Assembly: GCA_946405115.1 (NCBI GenBank)
Contig: CAMJGB010000133.1
Coordinates: forward strand, 1 to 5,444
Direction: 5' to 3'
DNA: 5,444 bases
Origin: an uncultured Clostridia bacterium
Lineage (GTDB): Bacteria; Bacillota; Clostridia; Saccharofermentanales; Saccharofermentanaceae
Below, one piece after another: positions 1-5,444 of the stretch. How positions within the stretch are numbered: the first letter of the stretch is position 1; each line of letters begins with the position of its first letter. The position numbers and the translations under genes were made by a program. The notes under the pieces were generated by a model. The model saw nothing but the letters and a program-made list of their open reading frames with translations, made no database searches and was not told the origin of the DNA.

Positions 1-536
1 AAGGCAAGCCTGCAAAGATTGTTGCGAAGATTAACTCTCTTGTTGACGGAACTGTCATAGATGAGCTTTATAAGGCATCAACTGCAGGTGTTAAGATCGA
101 GCTTATCATCAGAGGTATTTGCTGCCTTAAGGTAGGCGTTCCCGGCTTGTCCGAGAATATAACAGTAAGATCGATCACAGGTCGATTCCTTGAGCATTCA
201 AGAATCTTCATGTTCTATAACGGAGGTAAGGAAGACATCTATCTTGCATCAGCAGACTGGATGCCCAGAAATCTCGACAGACGAGTTGAACTCATGTTCC
301 CGATCGAGGATGAAGACTGCCGTAACAGAATCAAGGAAATCCTTGATGTTGAGCTTAATGATACAATGCGCGCAAACTACTTGTATCCTGATGGTAACTA
401 TCATAAACTCGATCTTCGTGGTAAAGTAAAACTTGACAGTCAGCAGGAGTTGATCAGACTTGCTGATGAAGCGGTTGCAGACAGATTCGTTGAAGAGGAG
501 AAACTCGCATTCGAACCTGCCGTTGCACCTGATTAA
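1..536 (+). CDS. ppk1: Polyphosphate kinase (PPK1), C-terminal part, 5' end cut by window edge
   Basis: PPK1 reversibly transfers the terminal phosphate of ATP to a growing polyphosphate chain. The frame is open from the left edge (first full codon at base 3) to TAA at 534-536, giving 177 visible residues. They match the C-terminal phospholipase-D-like part of PPK1: an AGVKIELIIRGICCL segment, GVPGLSENI, RFLEHSRIF and SADWMPRNLDRRVE are family signatures. By my recall of E. coli PPK numbering, the arginine at 111-113 corresponds to Arg564 (metal/phosphate contact) and the histidine at 195-197 to His592, with the expected 28-residue separation. The autophosphorylated His435 equivalent lies upstream, outside the window. 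A TTG at 147 is internal and not a start. The C-terminus ends in an acidic, poorly conserved tail. The next gene starts 32 bases later with no terminator between, so the two are probably co-transcribed. The identification is very secure. Confidence 0.97.
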   Translation, partial: GKPAKIVAKINSLVDGTVIDELYKASTAGVKIELIIRGICCLKVGVPGLSENITVRSITGRFLEHSRIFMFYNGGKEDIYLASADWMPRNLDRRVELMFPIEDEDCRNRIKEILDVELNDTMRANYLYPDGNYHKLDLRGKVKLDSQQELIRLADEAVADRFVEEEKLAFEPAVAPD

Positions 537-549
537 TATTGATCCGGTA

Positions 550-562
550 AGAGAGGTATAGG
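550..562 (+). promoter_or_regulatory. Ribosome binding site region of the aldose 1-epimerase gene
   Basis: Two purine-rich candidates precede the ATG at 569: AGAGAGG at 550-556, a better match to the anti-Shine-Dalgarno but 12 bases away, and a short AGG at 560-562 with a 6-base spacer. Either supports the ATG at 569. I see no promoter in the 32-base gap after ppk1. Confidence 0.5.
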
Positions 563-568
563 TAATTA

Positions 569-1693
569 ATGAGTGTTACATGCGAGAGCTTTCCTTCTGT
601 GAAGAATCCCGGAAAGTACGATGATATTTCAAAGAAGTTTACTATAACGGGAGAGGGAAAACTAAAAGCCGAGATAATAACATACGGAGCAAGAATATTC
701 AGACTCTATGCTCCTAAGGCAAATGGTGAATTGGTAGATGTAGTCCTTGGTCCTGCCGATCTTGACGGTTATCTTGCAGACGGTGCTAATCACGGTGCTG
801 TTGTAGGACGCTCAGCAAACAGAATATCCGGTGCCTCTTTTACAATCGATGGTACAGTTTATAACGTTCCGGCTAATGACGGCGTTAACAATCTTCATAC
901 AGGTGACAAGGCTTATCAGCTTAAGTTCTGGGACGGTAAGATCTTAAGCCACGAAGATTCTGTGGCTTATGTTAAGGACTCCGGTATCAAGGGTCTTTAT
1001 AATGATGACCTGAAGATGCCTTATGATGAATCCGTACTGCTTTCCTGCTTTAGTGAAGACGGAGAGAACGGCTTCCCAGGAAACCTTACTACTGAGGTTC
1101 TTTATACATTTACTAATGACGGAACATTCCTCATGATCTATAAGGGATTGTCTGATAAGAAGACAATCTTTGCTCCTACTAATCATGCATACTTTAATAT
1201 CGCAGGTCACGATAAGGGCTATGTAGGCGATCAGATCCTTACAATGGATTGTGACAAGGTAACATTGAAGGATGAGCACAACTGTCCTAACGGTGATTAT
1301 CTTGATGTAGAGGGGACACCTTTTGATTTCAGAAAGAGTGCGCCTGTATCCAAGTGCCTTGATCTTACACATCCTCAGATCGGCCCCGCACTTGGAATCG
1401 ATCAGAACTTCTGCCTTAAGAACAACGGAAGATATGCACTTGTTGCGTCCCTTGAGGATAAGACTGCAGGTATCGGGATGGAGACATGGACGGATCTTCC
1501 CGGTGTTCAGCTTTATGCAGGCAATCATCTTAACGGCAGCGGATTTAAGGATAATGCTTCTTATAAGCAGTTCGATGCTTTGTGCATTGAAGCGCAGATG
1601 TATCCTAATGCGGTTAACATCCCTGAGTTTGAATCTCCGTTGATCAATGCAGGTGAGGCTAAGTTCCATGCCTGCGGATATAAGTTCTATTAA
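569..1693 (+). CDS. galM: Aldose 1-epimerase (mutarotase), GalM family
   Basis: Cytoplasmic enzyme that interconverts alpha and beta anomers of aldoses such as galactose and glucose, feeding the Leloir pathway. The 374-residue product is close to the usual 340-380 length, with no signal peptide. Family landmarks appear in order: ITYGARIFRLYAP (about 37-49), GRSANRI with Arg81, NNLH with His110 (usually NNLHGG, here NNLHTG), TNHAYFNIAG with the catalytic-acid His206, GIDQNF with Asp278, and CIEAQMYPNAVN with the catalytic-base Glu341. All residues expected for catalysis are present, so the enzyme should be active. The substrate cannot be told from sequence; no galK, galT or other sugar gene is visible nearby. 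The ATG at 569 is chosen because the conserved fold starts about 20 residues in and purine-rich sequence precedes it. It follows ppk1 by 32 bases and its stop is separated from the next start by one base. Confidence 0.94.
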   Translation: MSVTCESFPSVKNPGKYDDISKKFTITGEGKLKAEIITYGARIFRLYAPKANGELVDVVLGPADLDGYLADGANHGAVVGRSANRISGASFTIDGTVYNVPANDGVNNLHTGDKAYQLKFWDGKILSHEDSVAYVKDSGIKGLYNDDLKMPYDESVLLSCFSEDGENGFPGNLTTEVLYTFTNDGTFLMIYKGLSDKKTIFAPTNHAYFNIAGHDKGYVGDQILTMDCDKVTLKDEHNCPNGDYLDVEGTPFDFRKSAPVSKCLDLTHPQIGPALGIDQNFCLKNNGRYALVASLEDKTAGIGMETWTDLPGVQLYAGNHLNGSGFKDNASYKQFDALCIEAQMYPNAVNIPEFESPLINAGEAKFHACGYKFY

Positions 1694-1694
1694 T

Positions 1695-2282
1695 ATGAGA
1701 AGATTTATATCTTTTGTTCTGGCAGTATGCTTTGTCTTAAGTGCGGCCTCCTGTTCTTCAGCGCCCTCTAGGGAGAGGAACAGTTCTTCTGAAGCAGATT
1801 TTAACAAGACTTCAGAAGAGTCAAGTGAATCTTCTGAAGAACTTTCAGATTACGATCCCGATTTTTCTTTCACTACTACCGACAGAGACGGCACAAGTTT
1901 TGATGAAAGCATTTTCGCAGAGCACGAGCTTACCATGATCAACATTTTCGAGCCGTGGTGCGGACCTTGTGTGGGTGAGATGGGAGACCTTGAGGAACTT
2001 TATGAGGAGTATTCTGATGCAGGGTTCCTGATCATCGGCATGTATTCTGATACTTCGATGGAAGCAGATCTTGACGATACGCTTCAGTCTTTGGGTATTA
2101 CTTATCCGATACTTCACTACAGTAATGAGCTCGATCAGTTTCAGAGCGGATTTGTGCCGACCACCATATTCGTAGACGGAGAAGGACATGTTGTTACTAC
2201 TAATGCAGGATCCGATCCCACTTATGTCGGATCTATGTCTTACAGTGAGTGGTCTGAGGTAATCGAATCCCTGTTAAGATAA
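1695..2282 (+). CDS. Thioredoxin-fold (TlpA/ResA-like) redox lipoprotein
   Basis: Predicted membrane-attached thiol-disulfide protein acting outside the cytoplasm. From the ATG at 1695 it has 195 residues: basic start MRRF, a hydrophobic core about 5-18, and a lipobox-like AASC ending at Cys20, the likely lipidated residue (Ala rather than Leu at -3, so slightly off consensus). Residues 21-52 are a Ser/Glu-rich spacer typical of Gram-positive lipoproteins. The thioredoxin domain covers about 55-195, with the active site WCGPC (Trp88 to Cys92) and the cis-proline loop VPTT (Pro155). WCGPC and the -SF- lead-in favour the TlpA/ResA/AhpC-TSA-like redoxins. An in-frame ATG at 1647 would add 16 residues before the signal peptide and overlap galM, so 1695 is preferred. 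No good Shine-Dalgarno precedes 1695; translation is probably coupled to galM termination (TAA, one base, ATG). No CcdA-like electron donor gene is in the window. The reductase versus oxidase direction and the substrate are unknown. Confidence 0.88.
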   Translation: MRRFISFVLAVCFVLSAASCSSAPSRERNSSSEADFNKTSEESSESSEELSDYDPDFSFTTTDRDGTSFDESIFAEHELTMINIFEPWCGPCVGEMGDLEELYEEYSDAGFLIIGMYSDTSMEADLDDTLQSLGITYPILHYSNELDQFQSGFVPTTIFVDGEGHVVTTNAGSDPTYVGSMSYSEWSEVIESLLR

Positions 2283-2306
2283 TAGTAAACAAATCTTGAT
2301 TGTTCT

Positions 2307-2325
2307 GTTGCTTAAGCAACGTTTT
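2307..2325 (+). terminator. Possible weak intrinsic terminator after the redox lipoprotein gene
   Basis: The perfect palindrome GTTGCTTAAGCAAC (2307-2320) can form a 5-bp stem with a TTAA loop, followed by GTTTT (2321-2325). It lies 24 bases after the TAA at 2280-2282. The stem is short and the T-run only four, so termination would be weak. It may equally be a protein-binding palindrome. Confidence 0.35.
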
Positions 2326-2341
2326 CCAACCTAATTATTCA

Positions 2342-2370
2342 TTGATGGCGCTGATTCGTTACTGTGTAAT
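2342..2370 (+). promoter_or_regulatory. Possible sigma-70-type promoter for the HAD phosphatase gene
   Basis: TTGATG (2342-2347) and TGTAAT (2365-2370) are separated by exactly 17 bases, matching TTGACA and TATAAT at four and five of six positions. Transcription would start near 2377, leaving a leader of about 27 bases before the ATG at 2404. The mismatch falls on the second base of the -10 box, the most important position, so this is a modest prediction based only on pattern and placement. Confidence 0.35.
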
Positions 2371-2382
2371 TGAGGCAGTAAT
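2358..2382. repeat. Inverted repeat bracketing the putative -10 element
   Basis: TTACTG (2359-2364) is the exact reverse complement of CAGTAA (2376-2381), separated by 11 bases; a G-T pair (2358/2382) could extend the arms in RNA. The putative -10 box at 2365-2370 lies inside the spacer, directly after the left arm, and the right arm covers the expected transcription start. The geometry would suit a repressor operator. A six-base arm can also arise by chance. Confidence 0.4.
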
Positions 2383-2391
2383 TTGATTAGC

Positions 2392-2395
2392 GAGG
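2392..2395 (+). promoter_or_regulatory. Ribosome binding site that decides the HAD phosphatase start
   Basis: GAGG lies 8 bases before the ATG at 2404. This supports that ATG over the in-frame TTG at 2383, which has no comparable purine-rich sequence and would add seven residues ahead of the basic start of the signal anchor. Confidence 0.6.
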
Positions 2396-2403
2396 TTTCG
2401 GAA

Positions 2404-3534
2404 ATGAAACAGAATAAGTATTTTGCGGTTACAACTTTAGTTTTGACTGTGATGGCAATAATATGTGCATGGACTCTGCAGAAAGAGACGGATTATAACA
2501 GTCTGCGCGGATCATCTCCTCAGAGTATACAAGTCTCGTTGAAGACTGATGTGCTTTCCTATTGGACGGAAGGTTCTGAGGCCAGGGATGAGCTTATCTC
2601 TTATGTAGAAGACGTAACTGATGAGAATAGTCCTGACTTTATACCCGTTGAAGATCGAATCGCTGTGTTTGATTTTGACGGTACATTGTTTTGTGAAACA
2701 GATCCCGATTACTTTGATTACGAGCTTCTTCGTTACAGAGTACTTGAAGATCCTACTTATGTAGATCAGGCTTCGGACTTTGAAATCAGTGTTGCTGAGC
2801 AGATCGTTACTTTAGATGAGACAGGTGAAGCTCCTGATACTCTTCCGGTAGATCACGGTAAGGCAGTAGCTTCTGCGTTTGCCGGCATGACACTTGATGA
2901 GTTTGATCAGTATGTTCAGGAGTTCAAACAGCAGAAGATGCCCAGCTACAGCGGTATGAAGAGAGGCGACGGCTGGTATCTTCCGATGCTTCAGGTAATT
3001 GATTATCTTCAGGAAAATGATTTTAAAGTGTTCATTATGAGCGGAACAGATCGATATATCGTAAGAGGTATCTTCGAGGATTCTCCATTGAATATTCCTC
3101 CGAGCCAGATCATCGGTTCAGACATGAGCGTTGAGGCAGATAATCAGGACGGTGCTGACGGATTAAGCTATGTTTATTCATCCAACGATAAGGTAGTCCT
3201 CGGCGGTGATTTTATCGTTAAGGATCTTAAGATGAATAAGGTATCTGCTATCGAGCGTGAGATAGGACAGCAGCCTGTATTGTCATTCGGCAACAGCTCC
3301 GGTGATTACAGCATGGCTGAGTATGTAATTACTGATAACCCGTACAGAAGCCTCGCATTTATGCTTTGCTGTGATGATCTCGTAAGAGAGAACGGCAATA
3401 TGGACAAGGCAAATACTATGTATGCGGCTTGCGATAAGAACGGCTGGATACCGGTTTCGATGAGAGATGATTGGACAACGATATATGGTGACAATGTGGT
3501 CAGAATGACTGCAGAATCTTCCGTTACTAAGTAA
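2404..3534 (+). CDS. Membrane-anchored HAD-superfamily phosphatase (phosphoserine-phosphatase-like)
   Basis: Predicted phosphohydrolase of 376 residues held outside the cytoplasm by an N-terminal anchor. A basic start (MKQNK) precedes one hydrophobic segment at about 7-25; Cys21 lies in it but AIIC is not a good lipobox, so an uncleaved anchor is more likely than a lipoprotein. HAD motifs are in order: motif I DFDGT with nucleophile Asp90 and acid/base Asp92; motif II FIMSGTD with Ser213; a likely motif III lysine at Lys279 (MNKVSAI); and motif IV SFGNSSGD, with Asp301 as the probable metal ligand. Motif IV carries Asn297 where GDxxxD-type enzymes have Asp, a variant I believe occurs in some HAD subfamilies. 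About 120 residues between motifs I and II form a C1-type, probably helical, cap that would set substrate choice. The substrate is unknown. The gene seems to have its own promoter region and ends 7 bases before a strong hairpin. HAD membership is secure; the exact subfamily is not. Confidence 0.88.
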   Translation: MKQNKYFAVTTLVLTVMAIICAWTLQKETDYNSLRGSSPQSIQVSLKTDVLSYWTEGSEARDELISYVEDVTDENSPDFIPVEDRIAVFDFDGTLFCETDPDYFDYELLRYRVLEDPTYVDQASDFEISVAEQIVTLDETGEAPDTLPVDHGKAVASAFAGMTLDEFDQYVQEFKQQKMPSYSGMKRGDGWYLPMLQVIDYLQENDFKVFIMSGTDRYIVRGIFEDSPLNIPPSQIIGSDMSVEADNQDGADGLSYVYSSNDKVVLGGDFIVKDLKMNKVSAIEREIGQQPVLSFGNSSGDYSMAEYVITDNPYRSLAFMLCCDDLVRENGNMDKANTMYAACDKNGWIPVSMRDDWTTIYGDNVVRMTAESSVTK

Positions 3535-3535
3535 T

Positions 3536-3577
3536 AAAAAAGAAGGACGGCAACTACCGTCCTTCATTCTTGTTTTA
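3536..3577. terminator. Bidirectional intrinsic terminator between converging genes
   Basis: GAAGGACGG (3542-3550) pairs perfectly over nine bases with CCGTCCTTC (3557-3565) around a six-base loop. On the minus strand the hairpin is followed at once by six T (complement of A at 3536-3541), a classic terminator 24 bases after the DUF975 gene stop. On the plus strand it is followed by ATTCTTGTTTT, a weaker T-rich tract, 7 bases after the phosphatase stop. It therefore should serve both converging units, most strongly the minus one. Confidence 0.9.
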
Positions 3578-3589
3578 GTTTAATCAGGA

Positions 3590-4351
3590 TTAAGCAACAG
3601 CTTCGCCGAAGTCTGCAGGTGTTGCGATTCCTGTTGTAAGAGCCTTGTTCTTAACGTATGCGTAGAACTCAGCCTTGGATGCTTCGAAATAAGGCTGTAC
3701 GAAGTAGATACCGATGCAGCAGCAAATTACACCGAGCAAATACCAGCCGATGAATGAAAGGCTGAGTACGAAGCAATTGCCCTTCTCGCCGTTCATTGTA
3801 GTCTTTGAAATCTCAAAGGCTCTCTTTGTCTCAATGTTGGGGTTCTCTGTAAGGATGTAGGGAACCATAAAATATGAGTAGCTCTTAACGATACCGGGAA
3901 TGATGAAGAGCAAACTCCAAAGGAAGATGTAAAGGTAGTGGAAGAACATTGTCTTTACTACAGGAAGATAAGTCTTAAAAGGAGCAAAGAGATCTCCGAT
4001 ATCAACCTGCAGATTCTTTCTTGCGTTTACATATACCTTATTGATACCAACAATCAAGACGTTGAGAACGAAAAGAGTAACACAAGTGGAAATGATCCAT
4101 GAAACAATTGACATAACACCTGTTGCACCCTGCATCTTGCTCAATTCTTCCATTGCTCTTTCAAAGTTACCATTCTCGAGGGCAGCCTCAAATCTGGTCG
4201 TATCATAACCGGAACCGATGGAGGAAATTCTGCTTGTGAGAGTAGTTACTGCTCCCTGAATGAGAACATAAATCAAACTTGCAAGAAATGACATCCAGTA
4301 TGTCTTAGCAAGTACTGATTTAGCTCTGATCTTAAACTCAGATGTGGACAT
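3590..4351 (-). CDS. DUF975 family polytopic membrane protein
   Basis: Integral membrane protein of unknown function, 253 residues. Hydrophobic segments lie at about 20-38, 79-103, 134-156 and 193-218. The stretch from 144 to 166 (LWSLLFIIPGIVKSYSY then FMVPYIL), the following ENPNIETKRAFEIS segment, the MNGEKG motif and the FIGWYLLG segment near 200-207 are the recognisable DUF975 core, common in Clostridia. A charged, acidic loop at about 49-75 separates the first two segments. The start at 4351 is supported by a strong ribosome binding site six bases upstream. It starts 20 bases after the glnS stop with no terminator between, so it is probably the downstream gene of that operon, and it ends at a strong terminator. 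There are no catalytic motifs; the family is not assigned a reaction, and I do not assign one. Confidence 0.9.
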   Translation of the reverse strand: MSTSEFKIRAKSVLAKTYWMSFLASLIYVLIQGAVTTLTSRISSIGSGYDTTRFEAALENGNFERAMEELSKMQGATGVMSIVSWIISTCVTLFVLNVLIVGINKVYVNARKNLQVDIGDLFAPFKTYLPVVKTMFFHYLYIFLWSLLFIIPGIVKSYSYFMVPYILTENPNIETKRAFEISKTTMNGEKGNCFVLSLSFIGWYLLGVICCCIGIYFVQPYFEASKAEFYAYVKNKALTTGIATPADFGEAVA

Positions 4352-4357
4352 ATGTGA

Positions 4358-4366
4358 CCTTCCTTT
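4358..4366 (-). promoter_or_regulatory. Strong ribosome binding site of the DUF975 gene
   Basis: On the minus strand AAAGGAAGG is followed by a six-base spacer and ATG at 4351-4349. It lies wholly in the 20-base gap after the glnS stop, so the DUF975 gene can be translated independently from a shared transcript. Confidence 0.8.
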
Positions 4367-4371
4367 ATTAT

Positions 4372-5444
4372 TTAATTTGATCCTGGCTTATAACTGTCTT
4401 TCAACGACACTGCTCTGTTGAAAACAAGATGCTCCGGTGAAGAATCCTTGTTATCAGCGCAGAAGTAACCAACTCTCAGGAACTGATAGCGGTCTTCGCT
4501 TCCTGCATTTACCAACGATGCTTCAACCTTAGCGTTATTTATCGTTATAAGAGAATCTTTATTAATATAGTCTAAGTAGTTGACGTCTGCAAGGTCGGGC
4601 TCATCGATAGTGAACAACTGATCGTAGAGTCTGATCTCAGCATCAACTGCGGTGTTCTGGTCTACCCAGTGGATAGTGGCCTTGATCCTTCTTCCGTCAG
4701 CTGTATTGCCGCCGCGGCTCTCTGTGTCATACTCTGCGTGTACGGCGATAACGTTGCCGTTCTCATCCTTATCGCAGCCTGTGCACTTAATGACATAAGC
4801 AGACTTAAGACGAACTTCATTGCCGGGGAAGAGACGGAAGTACTTCTTCTCAGGAACTTCCATGAAGTCTTCAGCATCAATCCAGAGGTTCTTGGAGAAA
4901 GTTACCTCTCTTGTTCCTGCATTCTCATCCTCAGGGTTATTCTCAACCGTGAATACCTCAGTCTTGTCATCAGGATAGTTGTCGATGATGAGTTTGATGG
5001 GGTGGAGGACAGCCATAGCACGGTTTGCTCTCTTGTTGAGATCTTCTCTTAAGCAGTACTCAAGGAATGCATACTCAACTACGGAGTTAACCTTGGATAC
5101 ACCGTTCTGACGGTGGAATTCTCTTATGGCTTCCGGTGTGTAGCCTCTTCTTCTCAAGCCGCAAAGTGTAGGCATTCTGGGGTCATCCCATCCTGCAACA
5201 TATCCGCTCTCTATGAGGTTACGAAGCTTTCTTTTCGAAAGTACCGTGCGTGTGATGCCGAGACGTGCGAACTCGATCTGACGGGGCTTAGTCTCAACGG
5301 AGATGTTGTTTACAACCCAGTCGTAAAGAGGACGGTGATTCTCGAATTCAAGTGAGCAGAGTGAATGTGTGATGCCCTCGAGTGCATCCTCGATAGGATG
5401 AGCGAAGTCGTACATAGGATAGATGCACCACTCGGTTCCTGTTC
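4372..5444 (-). CDS. glnS: Glutaminyl-tRNA synthetase, 5' end cut by window edge
   Basis: Cytoplasmic class I synthetase that attaches glutamine to tRNA-Gln using ATP. The frame is open to the right edge: nine codons (TGTEWCIYP) precede the methionine at 5415, which is internal. About 356 residues are visible, against roughly 550 for the whole enzyme; the HIGH motif lies outside. Hallmarks, counting from that methionine: MYDFAH (1-6), ITHSLC (15-20), PRQIEF (44-49), the KMSKS equivalent LSKRK (59-63, bases 5241-5227), GWDDPRMPT (75-83), GLRRRGYT (86-93), then the two anticodon-binding beta barrels from about 135 to the end. By recalled E. coli numbering Tyr211, His215, Cys229, Phe233 and Gln255 are all kept, without gaps; position 235 is Asn rather than Asp. 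It ends shortly after VFNRAVSLKDS, as in E. coli, so there is no YqeY-type C-terminal fusion. The pattern distinguishes it from GluRS. The promoter is outside the window. Confidence 0.97.
   Translation of the reverse strand, partial: TGTEWCIYPMYDFAHPIEDALEGITHSLCSLEFENHRPLYDWVVNNISVETKPRQIEFARLGITRTVLSKRKLRNLIESGYVAGWDDPRMPTLCGLRRRGYTPEAIREFHRQNGVSKVNSVVEYAFLEYCLREDLNKRANRAMAVLHPIKLIIDNYPDDKTEVFTVENNPEDENAGTREVTFSKNLWIDAEDFMEVPEKKYFRLFPGNEVRLKSAYVIKCTGCDKDENGNVIAVHAEYDTESRGGNTADGRRIKATIHWVDQNTAVDAEIRLYDQLFTIDEPDLADVNYLDYINKDSLITINNAKVEASLVNAGSEDRYQFLRVGYFCADNKDSSPEHLVFNRAVSLKDSYKPGSN

Noticed and set aside
147..149. TTG as start of a separate small gene
   Set aside because: The reading frame is open upstream to the window edge and the upstream residues match PPK1, so the TTG is an internal leucine codon.
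944..1807. Long open frame of 287 codons on the minus strand opposite galM
   Set aside because: It lies antisense to a gene with all catalytic motifs intact, runs into the lipoprotein gene, has a cysteine- and isoleucine-rich composition typical of antisense frames, and shows no recognisable domain.
1845..2189. Open frame of 114 codons on the minus strand inside the redox lipoprotein gene
   Set aside because: It is antisense to the thioredoxin domain and covers the WCGPC codons; no family resemblance.
2383..2385. TTG as the phosphatase start
   Set aside because: The ATG at 2404 has a GAGG at suitable distance and begins a typical basic-hydrophobic anchor; the TTG would fall just after the inverted repeat with no ribosome binding site.
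4669..5052. Open frame of 127 codons on the plus strand inside glnS
   Set aside because: It is antisense to securely identified GlnRS sequence, has no domain and no supporting ribosome binding site that I can see.
1..5444. Defence system, toxin-antitoxin pair, CRISPR array, mobile element or RNA gene
   Set aside because: All five genes fit known housekeeping or envelope families, gaps are short, and I saw no repeat array, transposase, terminal repeats, tRNA-like or riboswitch-like structure.

Overview
The window looks like ordinary chromosome from a low-to-moderate GC bacterium, most likely a member of the Clostridia (Bacillota). The clues are the DUF975-type membrane protein, purine-rich Shine-Dalgarno sequences, AGA-rich arginine codons and Gram-positive-style surface proteins (a serine/acidic-rich lipoprotein and a signal-anchored phosphatase). 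The genus cannot be fixed from the sequence alone. I see no phage, insertion sequence, CRISPR array, tRNA or rRNA.

Layout: five genes point in two converging directions. On the plus strand are the 3' end of a polyphosphate kinase gene (ppk1, cut by the left edge), an aldose 1-epimerase gene (galM-like), a thioredoxin-fold lipoprotein gene that starts one base after the galM stop, and, after a 121-base gap with promoter-like and hairpin-like sequence, a membrane-anchored HAD-superfamily phosphatase gene. A strong symmetrical hairpin then ends transcription from both sides. On the minus strand, entering from the right edge, are the C-terminal two thirds or so of glutaminyl-tRNA synthetase (glnS) and, 20 bases downstream, a DUF975 polytopic membrane protein, probably co-transcribed with glnS.

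Functionally these are housekeeping and envelope genes. Ppk1 makes polyphosphate, the epimerase interconverts sugar anomers, the lipoprotein is a likely extracytoplasmic thiol-disulfide protein, and the HAD protein is a likely extracytoplasmic phosphohydrolase. GlnRS charges tRNA-Gln directly. The spacing of ppk1, galM and the lipoprotein gene fits an operon, but no shared pathway is obvious. I found no convincing undescribed multi-gene system. The points most worth checking are an asparagine in GlnRS where E. coli has the specificity residue Asp235, an inverted repeat bracketing a putative -10 element upstream of the phosphatase gene, and the coupled start of the redox lipoprotein. There is no gene-free stretch longer than 300 bases.
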